A stretch of 31,586 bases of DNA from Chloroflexota bacterium (GTDB lineage: Bacteria > Chloroflexota > Dehalococcoidia > UBA3495): contig JACZXN010000001.1 of NCBI GenBank assembly GCA_022571575.1, positions 1 to 31,586 on the forward strand, in the 5' to 3' direction. A program made the translations under genes and the position numbers. This document shows positions 15,385 through 22,698 of the stretch, piece after piece. Below the pieces are notes generated by a model. It was not told the origin of the DNA, made no database searches, and worked only from the letters and a program-made list of their open reading frames with translations. The number at the start of each line of letters is the position of its first letter. Positions within the stretch are counted from its first letter, which is position 1.

Positions 15385-16401
15385 ATGGAGAAGGTCGACC
15401 TAGACCGGTACGAGATCACCGGCCGGCTTGGCGCCGGCGCCGACTATGAAGTGCGAGCGGCCGTCGACCGGGAGACCGGCCTCTTGGTGGTCATCAAAAG
15501 GCCCGTGCCCCAAGCGATCAGCCGGAACCAGCACGACGCCATCGACGCCCGCACCGAGAAGACCCTACAGGCTTACCAAGAGGTCGGAAACTCCACCAAC
15601 CTGATCTCTCCGATCGTGGGTTACACCGACCGGGCCGTCCACGACGACGTCTTCGGCGACGAGTTGGGGAAGGAATACCGGGTCCTGGTGGAGGAGCGGG
15701 CCCGCGGTATCCCCCTGTTGGGCGATATGATGTCCAAGTTCAAGGGGGTGCCCATCGGGGCCGGCCAGAACCTGTTCACCCTGTTTCCTCTGGTCCAACC
15801 CCCCGAAGTTCCGGCGCATCCGGTCCACAACCAATTGCTGGACCTGGAAGAGGTCTACCTCAAGGCTGGTTACATCATTCTGGACCTGCGGCCTCAGAAC
15901 ATCTTCTACCAGCCGGGCAATGGACGGATGGTCTTGATCGACACCGGGGCTCTGGCCCGTTTGGACGGCGACGCCCCCCGGGGCCGGCCGCCCTTCGACG
16001 TTAACGACGCCTGTCTGGAGATCTTGAAGTTCTACACTACGCCCGAGGAGCCGCCGGCCGATCCGTCGGGCTACCGCGAGGCAAGGGGCATCCGTCCCAT
16101 CGTGGACATCGGAGAGGAACTGGACGAGATGGCCCGGGACCTGGCCGAGTCCGCACCGCCCGTTGCCGAAGCTTGCCAGGTGGTCCTGGACAAGATCAGG
16201 GCGCGGTCCTATACCGGCTATACTCAGTTCCGGGCCGACCTGACGGCCTACCTGGACCGCATTTCAGAACGCAACGCCGCGCTGGCCAATGCCACCGAGA
16301 CCGGTCAGGTCTGGCAGGAAGCCGCCCACTGGTTGAAAGAAGACTATTGGCGGGGATTCCTGTTCGACCCGGACCCGGAATTGGCCGGTTATTTGGTCTG
16401 A
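15385..16401 (+). CDS. Divergent protein-kinase-fold protein
   Basis: 338 aa. The kinase core is recognisable: glycine-rich loop GRLGAGADYEV (13-23), VVIK with the ATP-anchoring Lys (K38), catalytic loop LDLRPQNIFY (D167, N172; HRD His replaced by Leu) and IDTG for the DFG metal site (D186). The Lys, catalytic Asp, Asn and metal Asp are all kept, so catalysis is possible although the fold is far from Hanks-type STPKs. A long insert (about 85-150) precedes the helix before the catalytic loop. The C-terminal lobe (about 200-338) is helical. No membrane helix or sensor domain. ATG 15385 has GGAGGGG upstream. A PP2C-like phosphatase lies 2.5 kb downstream on the same strand. Confidence 0.75.
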   Translation: MEKVDLDRYEITGRLGAGADYEVRAAVDRETGLLVVIKRPVPQAISRNQHDAIDARTEKTLQAYQEVGNSTNLISPIVGYTDRAVHDDVFGDELGKEYRVLVEERARGIPLLGDMMSKFKGVPIGAGQNLFTLFPLVQPPEVPAHPVHNQLLDLEEVYLKAGYIILDLRPQNIFYQPGNGRMVLIDTGALARLDGDAPRGRPPFDVNDACLEILKFYTTPEEPPADPSGYREARGIRPIVDIGEELDEMARDLAESAPPVAEACQVVLDKIRARSYTGYTQFRADLTAYLDRISERNAALANATETGQVWQEAAHWLKEDYWRGFLFDPDPELAGYLV

Positions 16402-16545
16402 TGGTCTGGCCACATGGAATATTCTCGGTAAGGCACATCAACTGTCCACCTGAGCGCAAAGTACCAAGGCGGATCGTTACACCGGGCGCGGGGTGTAGCT
16501 GGCGTTTTTACGCAACCCTGGCCGCCACTGGTAAGAGGGTGTGAC

Positions 16546-17748
16546 ATGAAGGTGCTTTTGACCTCCGATATCGACTTCCCAGTGTCGCGTAGCTTGAAGC
16601 ACGCTGGCATTCAAAGGGTGGTATACGCCCTGGCAAAGGAGCTTCAACGGTTGGGAGTTGAGGTTATAGTATGTAGCACCGGCGACTCTGATGAGCTGGG
16701 AGGAGCACTCTTTGCAACGGTGGAGCGAGCCTTGCATAGCCGGCCGCCGGCGCCCAGCATGCCCATTGATTTTAGTGGCGGAGTATCAGACCTGCGTTCG
16801 GAGATAATCTTGGAACGCCCCTATACTACTGAGGCGCACCAGCGGCATTACTTCTTGAGTGTGCAACGCGCTCTTTCCGAGGGCGTTGACATAGTGCATG
16901 ACCACGGAGGAGGCCTTCTGCTGTCTGATGCGTACCGCGAATATCAAAACCTCCTTCATATGCCCATCCTGACCACCCTTCATGGAGCCGTAACCGCCGA
17001 CGGGCATCTCGACGAATGTGATACCTTCAGACAACGTGCCAGGCATAACGTCTTCTTCAGCTGCGTTAGCCGGCATCAGGCGGCGTTATATGGGCAGTAT
17101 ATAAACATTAGCGGAATCGTCCACAACAGCGTCTATCTCGACGATTACCATCTTCAGAGTCAGAAAAAAGACTATTTGTTCTCCCTCGGAAGGATTATGC
17201 GGCGTAAGGGACAGGATATCGCTGTAGAGGTGGCGGAAAGGGCTGGACAAAAGCTGGTTCTCGCAGGGCCTGTCATGGAGCCACATTATTTCGACCAGTT
17301 CCGTTCACGCGTGAGGGTAATGCCCCACATCGGCCGCATCCCCGTGACGCCTTCTTATCTCGCGATGGTTGTAGAACCTGTGTTGGCTTGCCAGGAGCCT
17401 GCCGTCTACATCGGGCAGCTAGACGACACGCAGAAAGCCGTGTGGTTTGGGCATGCTTCTGGTTTTCTGATGCCTATCCGATGGGATGAACCCTTTGGTC
17501 TTGTGCTCCTCGAGGCAATGGCGTGTGGGACGCCGGCAATAACGTTCAACCGGGGAGGGGTGCCTGAGGTGATTGTGGATGGGCAGACTGGTTTTATAGT
17601 TGACACTCCTGATGAAATGGTCGAGGCCGTCGGCAAGTTGGACCAGATTGATCCGGCACAGTGCAGGAGGCATGTAGAGCAGCGTTTCAGCAGTCAGGCA
17701 ATGGGCCAAAAGTACTTGAATCTGTATAAAGAGCAGTTACTCAACTAA
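16546..17748 (+). CDS. GT4-type glycosyltransferase, compositionally atypical
   Basis: 400 aa retaining glycosyltransferase of the GT-B fold. The N-terminal domain has IQRVVYALAKELQRLGVEV, VDIVHDHGG and LTTLHGAV. The C-terminal nucleotide-sugar domain has LFSLGRIMRRKGQDIAVEVA, then PIRWDEPFGLVLLEAMACGTPAI with the E-x7-E pair, followed by GGVPEVIVDGQTGFIV. Donor and acceptor are unknown; trehalose- or lipid-directed GT4 enzymes are possible. ATG 16546 has GAGGG upstream. Codon use differs visibly from flanking genes: more AT-ending codons, and a sampled line (16801-16860) is 50 percent G+C while neighbours are clearly higher, suggesting recent acquisition. It is paired with a CDP-alcohol phosphatidyltransferase 44 bases downstream. 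Confidence 0.85.
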   Translation: MKVLLTSDIDFPVSRSLKHAGIQRVVYALAKELQRLGVEVIVCSTGDSDELGGALFATVERALHSRPPAPSMPIDFSGGVSDLRSEIILERPYTTEAHQRHYFLSVQRALSEGVDIVHDHGGGLLLSDAYREYQNLLHMPILTTLHGAVTADGHLDECDTFRQRARHNVFFSCVSRHQAALYGQYINISGIVHNSVYLDDYHLQSQKKDYLFSLGRIMRRKGQDIAVEVAERAGQKLVLAGPVMEPHYFDQFRSRVRVMPHIGRIPVTPSYLAMVVEPVLACQEPAVYIGQLDDTQKAVWFGHASGFLMPIRWDEPFGLVLLEAMACGTPAITFNRGGVPEVIVDGQTGFIVDTPDEMVEAVGKLDQIDPAQCRRHVEQRFSSQAMGQKYLNLYKEQLLN

Positions 17749-17792
17749 GCATGCTGAGTAATCCGCGTAGAACGCCTCAATAACCTTAATCT

Positions 17793-18440
17793 TTGCAGGA
17801 GGGAGCTATCCCAAGAATTCCGGAAAACATTGTCGATGACCTTTACAGGCGGGGTACAGAGCCCCTCGCGGGGCGTCTGGCCCAGTATCGTTGGATCACC
17901 CCTAATCGAATTTCCCTTGCCGGTTTCTTGGTGGGCGGAGTAGGCGCCTCGATCTGTATCCTGACCCTTCCGTTATGGACTGCTGGGATCCTCTTCGCCC
18001 TGGGCGACATCCTCGACTACCTGGACGGTGATCTGGCGAGGAGACAGGGCACCAGCTCCAGGGAGGGGGCCATATTCGACGCGACGTTGGACCGGTATAC
18101 TGATTTCCTTGTCATCGGGGCATTGACCTACCTCACCGCCGTGAAACTGGACCGGTTCCCGGACCTTCTCATCGGGCATCTGTCCTTCTTGACCTCCGAG
18201 ACCGCCCTGGCCCTCGGATTGGCCGCGCTCCTGGGGACGATGCTGACGCCCTACGTCAGGGCCAAGACCGAAGCCGAAGGAAAGAGCTCCGTGGCCACCA
18301 TTGGCGACCGGGGAGTGCGCAATCATATCCTGGTGGTTGGACTCCTCGCGAGCCAACCCATCTGGGCATTGGCTGCCCTTGCCGTGGTTACTAACTTGGC
18401 GGCTATCCGTCGATTGGCCCACGCCTTGCGTAGGGAGTAG
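17793..18440 (+). CDS. CDP-alcohol phosphatidyltransferase, phosphatidylinositol-phosphate-synthase-like paralogue
   Basis: 215 aa integral membrane enzyme. It joins a CDP-activated lipid to a polar alcohol. The family signature is complete: D75, D78-G79, A82-R83, G92, D96, D100 (DYLDGDLARRQ then EGAIFDATLD). YVRAKTEAEG and IGDRGVRN resemble the inositol-phosphate-binding regions of PIP and AIP synthases, but the second motif lacks the usual RPER. About six membrane helices. The start is uncertain: TTG 17793 opens the frame but lies inside the spacer, while a strong AGGAGGG (17797-17803) points to codon ATC 17808, not a normal start. It follows the GT4 gene, mirroring the pair at 20878-22603. 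Confidence 0.85.
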   Translation: MQEGAIPRIPENIVDDLYRRGTEPLAGRLAQYRWITPNRISLAGFLVGGVGASICILTLPLWTAGILFALGDILDYLDGDLARRQGTSSREGAIFDATLDRYTDFLVIGALTYLTAVKLDRFPDLLIGHLSFLTSETALALGLAALLGTMLTPYVRAKTEAEGKSSVATIGDRGVRNHILVVGLLASQPIWALAALAVVTNLAAIRRLAHALRRE

Positions 18441-18886
18441 TGATGCGTTGATACCGGTCTACATCGACGTGGTGGCGCCCGATGTGCCTTGGACCGCTGA
18501 CCGTGCCTAGATCAAGAAACACGATGTCGGAATGGTGTTCAATGATGACGGTTGCGTCCAAGACCAGCTAGAATGTATCCGCAAGGCGCCCATCGCGATG
18601 CGGATATTCCGTACAGCTCCCGGTACGCCGGTGATATCGATTCAAGAATTGGGGCCGGGTCAGCAGCCTGGAGCGGACCAGTAGAATGGACAGCGCAAGC
18701 CGCTGGTTGTGCCGCGGCGCCCAAGCAGACGGCCCACGGGTCGCGGCCGTGCCACAGAACTACCCGGCGCAGATACCGACCGGCCGCCTGGTTTGCCAGG
18801 CCTGCATGCCTATTTTGCGGTTTATCCGGGATCAATACATATCGGGCAGAAAAATAGCTCAATAAGATAGCAGAGGTTTGGCCTCC
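18441..18886 (+). other. 446-base gap with possible decayed coding sequence
   Basis: No convincing gene. One plus frame reads as broken pieces separated by stops: LIPVYIDVVAPDVPWTADRA (from about 18449), stop, a 57-codon piece beginning IKKHDVGMVFNDDGC, stop at about 18684, then a Pro/Arg-rich piece. The first two fragments look protein-like and could be the remains of a gene lost between the CDP-alcohol transferase and the phosphatase. I recognise no family. No terminator or clear promoter was seen. Confidence 0.3.
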
Positions 18887-19561
18887 ATGCTGGCAAGCAC
18901 CGTCACCACCATGCAAGACAATTCAGCCCACGGCGAGGACAGCTTCGTCAACAAAGACCTGGGGAACGGAGAGTTTCTGGACGTGGTCATGGACGGCGTC
19001 ACCGGCCACGGCGGAGGCCAGGCCAGCACCGAATTGAAGGAGGCCCTGGAAAGCGGAGACCTGAACAACGCAGAGGATATAGTCCGGCTCCTGGCCGAGA
19101 TGAACGAGGACTTTTACAGCGTTGGTGCGGGACGGTTCCTTCTGACCACGGTCTCAGCCGTGCTGGGCCGGGGCGACAAGATTCAGATCGTATCCGCCGG
19201 AGACAGTCCCGTATTCCTGATAAATAAGGAAGGACATCAGAGGCTTTCGGGCCACGCGGGTGGGTTCCTGCACGTGGGCGTGGCCAAGGCCATCGGCGCG
19301 TCTGAAAAGATGGGCGATCCGGCCCAGGTCGAGATAACCCCCTCGGCGGGAGACCGGATCCTGCTGGCGACCGACGGCATCACCGACAACATGACCATCG
19401 AAGAACTGGCCGAGGTTATCCGCGACGCCTCCACCCCGGAGCAGGCGTCCGCGACCATCGAAGAAACCATCAAGGAGCGCCTTCAAGAGGGCCGCGTCCC
19501 AGAAACGATCGGCGTGCGGTTCCGCTATGATGACCGCACGGGCATAATCCGGTTCTTCTAA
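18887..19561 (+). CDS. PP2C-like serine/threonine phosphatase domain protein
   Basis: 224 aa from ATG 18887 (TTG 18878 also in frame). PPM/PP2C-type metal-dependent phosphatases reverse Ser/Thr phosphorylation. Motifs: AHGEDSF (15-20), VVMDGVTGHGGG (33-43, the metal-binding DG-x-GGHG motif with altered spacing), the TTVSAVLGRGDKIQIVSAGDS stretch split over two strands, and DRILLATDGITDN with the C-terminal metal Asp. It is a short, single-domain, soluble protein. The metal-site residues are kept, so activity is plausible. It lies on the same strand as the kinase-fold gene at 15385, with which it may form an antagonistic pair (inference), and just before ino1. Confidence 0.82.
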   Translation: MLASTVTTMQDNSAHGEDSFVNKDLGNGEFLDVVMDGVTGHGGGQASTELKEALESGDLNNAEDIVRLLAEMNEDFYSVGAGRFLLTTVSAVLGRGDKIQIVSAGDSPVFLINKEGHQRLSGHAGGFLHVGVAKAIGASEKMGDPAQVEITPSAGDRILLATDGITDNMTIEELAEVIRDASTPEQASATIEETIKERLQEGRVPETIGVRFRYDDRTGIIRFF

Positions 19562-19562
19562 T

Positions 19563-19596
19563 GAACCGATGATCCGGGTGAACCGATGATCCGGGT
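19563..19596 (+). repeat. Perfect 17-nt tandem duplication just after a stop codon
   Basis: GAACCGATGATCCGGGT occurs twice without spacer, starting two bases after the phosphatase TAA. The copies are identical, so the duplication looks recent. Confidence 0.85.
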
Positions 19597-19661
19597 TGTT
19601 TGCACCCGTCCGTTGCCGCCTGAATCCACAACATAGGCGGCGCGATCCGTAGAGCAGCCTC

Positions 19662-19690
19662 TTGTGACTGCTAGGGCAAATTGCTAAAAT
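19662..19690 (+). promoter_or_regulatory. Promoter for inositol-3-phosphate synthase
   Basis: TTGTGA (19662-19667), 17-base spacer, TAAAAT (19685-19690) with an extended TG (19682-19683). Predicted start near 19697, about 65 bases before GTG 19763. It gives the ino1-GT4-PIPS set its own transcript. Confidence 0.65.
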
Positions 19691-19762
19691 GCAGCGGTTT
19701 GGCTCATCGGGTTGAACCAACCGGTGAACCAACGCAGGCTAAGGGCGAAAGGAGCCGAATTC

Positions 19763-20836
19763 GTGGGGAAGATCAAGGTCGCCATCATTGGCGTGGGTAA
19801 TTGCGCCTCGTCGTTGGTCCAAGGGGTCCATAAGTACGTGGAGATTCCGGACGACGCCGTGGTATCGGGCATCATGCACAACACCATCGGTGGGTACCGG
19901 ATCGAAGACATCGAGATCGTGGCGGCCTTCGATATCGACGAGAATAAGGTCGGCAAAGACCTGGCCGAAGCCATATTCACGACTCCCAACAACACCCTCA
20001 AGTTCGCCGACGTCCCCACGACCGGGGTGATCGTCGAGCGGGGAATGACCCACGACAGCGTGGGCAAATACCTGGAGAACATCGTCAAGAAATCCCCTCA
20101 CCCCACCGCCGACATCACCGGCATCCTGAAGGAGCGGGAGGTCGACGTGGTCATCAATTACCTCCCGGTGGGCAGCGAACAGGCCACCAAATGGTACGTC
20201 GAGCAGATACTGAACGCCCGCTGCGGCATGGTTAACTGCATCCCCGTGTTCCTGGCCCGCGAAGAATACTGGCGCAACCGCTTCGAAGAGCGCGGCGTGC
20301 CCATCGTCGGCGACGACATCAAGTCCCAACTGGGCGCCACCATCACCCACCGCGTCCTAACCCGCCTGTTCGAAGACCGGGGCGTCACCCTGGACAACAC
20401 CTACCAGTTGAACTTCGGCGGCAACACCGACTTCCTGAACATGCTGGAGCGGGAACGGCTGACCTCGAAGAAGATCTCCAAGACCACCTCGGTCACCTCT
20501 CAGATGGACGAAGAGATCGACCCCGACAACATACACATCGGCCCCAGCGACCACGTGCCCTGGTTGAAGGACCGCAAATGGTGCTACATCCGCATGGAGG
20601 GACGCGTGTTCGGCGGGGCTCCCATCAACCTGGAGATCAAACTTGAGGTCTGGGACAGCCCCAACTCCGCCGGAGTGGTGGTCGATGCCATCCGGTGCGC
20701 GAAATTGGCCATGGACCGCGGACTGGGCGGCGCGATAGAGGGCCCCAGCGCCTACTTCATGAAGTCTCCCCCGGTCCAATACACCGACGACCAAGCAAGA
20801 GATATGGTCGAGGCCTTCATCGCCGAGGAAGCATAG
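19763..20836 (+). CDS. ino1: Inositol-3-phosphate synthase (actinobacterial type)
   Basis: 357 aa. It converts glucose 6-phosphate to 1L-myo-inositol 1-phosphate (3-phosphate) with NAD. Motifs are clear: [18 protein letters not shown] (NAD loop, near residue 3), [45 protein letters not shown], the [15 protein letters not shown] segment and [23 protein letters not shown]. Length agrees with the short bacterial/mycobacterial form, not the about 500-residue eukaryotic form. GTG 19763 is supported by AAGGAG eight bases upstream; an upstream in-frame ATG lacks family sequence. A GT4 gene follows 41 bases later across a GGGGG/CCCCC hairpin. The product would supply inositol phosphate to the PIP-synthase-like enzyme downstream. 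Confidence 0.95.
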   Translation: MGKIKVAIIGVGNCASSLVQGVHKYVEIPDDAVVSGIMHNTIGGYRIEDIEIVAAFDIDENKVGKDLAEAIFTTPNNTLKFADVPTTGVIVERGMTHDSVGKYLENIVKKSPHPTADITGILKEREVDVVINYLPVGSEQATKWYVEQILNARCGMVNCIPVFLAREEYWRNRFEERGVPIVGDDIKSQLGATITHRVLTRLFEDRGVTLDNTYQLNFGGNTDFLNMLERERLTSKKISKTTSVTSQMDEEIDPDNIHIGPSDHVPWLKDRKWCYIRMEGRVFGGAPINLEIKLEVWDSPNSAGVVVDAIRCAKLAMDRGLGGAIEGPSAYFMKSPPVQYTDDQARDMVEAFIAEEA

Positions 20837-20850
20837 GGGGCCAACCCCCT
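20835..20850 (+). other. GC hairpin overlapping the ino1 stop
   Basis: AGGGGG-CCAA-CCCCCT forms a six-base stem with a four-base loop directly over the TAG. No T-run follows, so it may act as an intercistronic stability element and not as a terminator. Confidence 0.4.
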
Positions 20851-20877
20851 GCTCGACCATCGAACTGGAGTGACGCT

Positions 20878-22020
20878 GTGAAGATCGCCCTGGTTTCCCC
20901 CTACGATTTCACCTGGCCCGGTGGGGTCACGGCTCATGTCACCCAGTTGGCACGGGAGCTGGGCCGCTCCGGGCACAAGGTCCAGGTGCTGGCCCCCCAC
21001 TCCCCTTCCCGCGAATGTCAGGACGCCGACCTGTTGGTTCCTCTGGGCCGTTCGGTCCCACTCCCCAGCGGCGGTTCCACCGCCCGGGTCTCCCTATCTT
21101 GGTGGCTCTACCCCAAGGTCAGGACGCTGCTGCAGCGAGAGCAATTCGACATCATCCATCTGCACGAACCGATGGCGCCCATACTCCCGCTTTGCGTCTT
21201 GGAGTTCTCCCACTCGGTGAACGTGGGCACCTTCCACGCCTCCTACGCCCGCCAGCACCTTTACCGCATGACCCAACCGATAATCAAACGCTGGCAGAAG
21301 AGGCTCCACGGCAATATCGCCGTCTCTCCCGCCGCCCGCCGTTATGTGAACAACACCTTCCCGGGCGACTACGAGATCATCCCCAACGGCATCGACTTTA
21401 ACCATTTCTCGGTCGGCGTCGCCCCGCTGCCCCAGTACCAAGACGGCAAGCTGAACATCCTGTTCGTGGGCCGCCTGGAGAAGCGCAAGGGGCTGCGGTA
21501 TCTGTTGGAAGCCTACGGCAAGTTGAAATGGGACCTGCCCAACATCCGGCTGATCGTGGTCGGGCCCGGCAACCCGGACAAAGAGTCCTACCGCATAATG
21601 AGCTCCCACAACCTGCAGGACGTGGAGTTCGTGGGAAAGGTTTCCTACGAAGACCTGCCACGCTACTACGCCAGCGCCGATATCTTCTGCTCACCGGCCA
21701 CCGGCGCCGAGAGCTTCGGAATCGTCCTGCTGGAGGCCATGGCGGCGGGCAAACCGGTGGTCGCCTCGGACATAGAAGGGTTCCGGGGGATCGTCACCGA
21801 CGGCGAGCAGGGATTGCTCGTCCCGAAGAAAGACAGCGACGCCCTGGCCGGAGCGCTGGGGACATTGGCCCGCGACCCGGAGCTGCGACGCAGGTTGGGC
21901 GGTCAGGGCAACCGGTCGGCGGAAGATTACCGGTGGGAAGTGGTGGCCGGCCAGGTGGAGAATTACTACAACTCCTGTCTACAGGCAGCTAATGGCTCTT
22001 CCGGGAAGAGAACAATTTAG
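20878..22020 (+). CDS. PimA-like GT4 glycosyltransferase (phosphatidylinositol glycosyltransferase candidate)
   Basis: 380 aa from GTG 20878, GGAG seven bases upstream. Retaining GT-B enzyme acting at the cytoplasmic face of the membrane. It reads like mycobacterial PimA, which mannosylates phosphatidylinositol: IALVSPYDFTWPGGVTAHV near the N-terminus, HLHEPMAPILPL, GTFHASYAR, IIPNGIDFNHF, FVGRLEKRKGLRYLLEAY, and TGAESFGIVLLEAMAAGKPV with the E-x7-E pair, then ASDIEGFRGIVTDGEQGLLV. The sugar (mannose or other) cannot be read from sequence. Position between ino1 and a PIP-synthase-like gene, with a 29-base overlap into the latter, strongly supports an inositol-lipid acceptor. Confidence 0.88.
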   Translation: MKIALVSPYDFTWPGGVTAHVTQLARELGRSGHKVQVLAPHSPSRECQDADLLVPLGRSVPLPSGGSTARVSLSWWLYPKVRTLLQREQFDIIHLHEPMAPILPLCVLEFSHSVNVGTFHASYARQHLYRMTQPIIKRWQKRLHGNIAVSPAARRYVNNTFPGDYEIIPNGIDFNHFSVGVAPLPQYQDGKLNILFVGRLEKRKGLRYLLEAYGKLKWDLPNIRLIVVGPGNPDKESYRIMSSHNLQDVEFVGKVSYEDLPRYYASADIFCSPATGAESFGIVLLEAMAAGKPVVASDIEGFRGIVTDGEQGLLVPKKDSDALAGALGTLARDPELRRRLGGQGNRSAEDYRWEVVAGQVENYYNSCLQAANGSSGKRTI

Positions 22021-22603
22021 GGCCGCGGTCCTCCGCTACATAGAGACGCCGGGGGCCAAGTTCTTCCGGGCGATCAAGTTCACCCCCAACGGCATCACCA
22101 TCCTCGGTTTCCTGATCGCCGTGGTGTCGGCGTACCTGGTCGGCGCCGGCTGGCTGCTGGCAGGCGGCATCGTTTTTCTTTTCGCCGGAGGACTGGACCT
22201 GATGGACGGCGCGCTGGCCCGGCTTACCGGCAAGGTCACACCATTTGGAGCCCTGCTGGATTCCGTACTCGACCGGCTCAGCGAGGCCGCATTATTCGTC
22301 GGCCTGGCGATCTACGCACTGCGGGAAGACTTCAGCGACGACCGGCAGGTCTTTTTCATCACCGTGTTGCTCCTGGCCCTCATATTCTCCCAGGTTGTCA
22401 GCTATCTCCGCGCCCGGGGCGAGGGTCTGGGAGTATTCACCAAGGCGGGGCTGATGACCCGCCCGGAGCGGGTGGTGCTGCTGGGCGCCGGGTTGATCGT
22501 TGGCCAGATCGAGTGGTTTCTTCTCGCCATCGCCGTTGTTTCTTGTCTCACGCTGCTTCAGCGCCTGTTCACCATCCGCAACATGCTGGACAAAGCTGGA
22601 TAA
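21992..22603 (+). CDS. Phosphatidylinositol-phosphate-synthase-like CDP-alcohol phosphatidyltransferase
   Basis: 203 aa integral membrane enzyme with six hydrophobic helices. The signature is complete: D69, D72-G73, A76-R77, G86, D90, D94 (DLMDGALARL then FGALLDSVLDRLSEAALF). YLRARGEGLG (137-146) and GLMTRPERV (152-160) match the inositol-phosphate-binding RPER region of PIP/AIP synthases such as mycobacterial PgsA1, which makes phosphatidylinositol phosphate from CDP-diacylglycerol and inositol phosphate. A plain PgsA (phosphatidylglycerol phosphate) is less likely because of these motifs and the adjacent ino1. ATG 21992 overlaps the PimA-like gene by 29 bases, implying translational coupling. 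Confidence 0.85.
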   Translation: MALPGREQFRAAVLRYIETPGAKFFRAIKFTPNGITILGFLIAVVSAYLVGAGWLLAGGIVFLFAGGLDLMDGALARLTGKVTPFGALLDSVLDRLSEAALFVGLAIYALREDFSDDRQVFFITVLLLALIFSQVVSYLRARGEGLGVFTKAGLMTRPERVVLLGAGLIVGQIEWFLLAIAVVSCLTLLQRLFTIRNMLDKAG

Positions 22604-22630
22604 CACACTGCTTCCCGTGTAAACTGGTCT

Positions 22631-22682
22631 CCGTCCCAAAGCCCCGTCCCAACGCCCGGTGCCATCGCCCGGTGCCATCGAG
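22631..22682 (+). repeat. Four tandem 13-nt units downstream of the PIPS-like gene
   Basis: CCGTCCCAAAGCC, CCGTCCCAACGCC, CGGTGCCATCGCC and CGGTGCCATCGAG run without spacers. They form two closely matched pairs, as if a dimer arose stepwise. The array fills most of the 95-base gap before the next gene. Confidence 0.8.
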
Positions 22683-22698
22683 AATAGGAGACCGGTGA

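Noticed and set aside
18552..18857. 101-codon open frame in the long gap before the phosphatase
   Set aside because: Arg/Ala/Pro-rich, no ribosome site and no motifs; more likely noncoding or decayed sequence.
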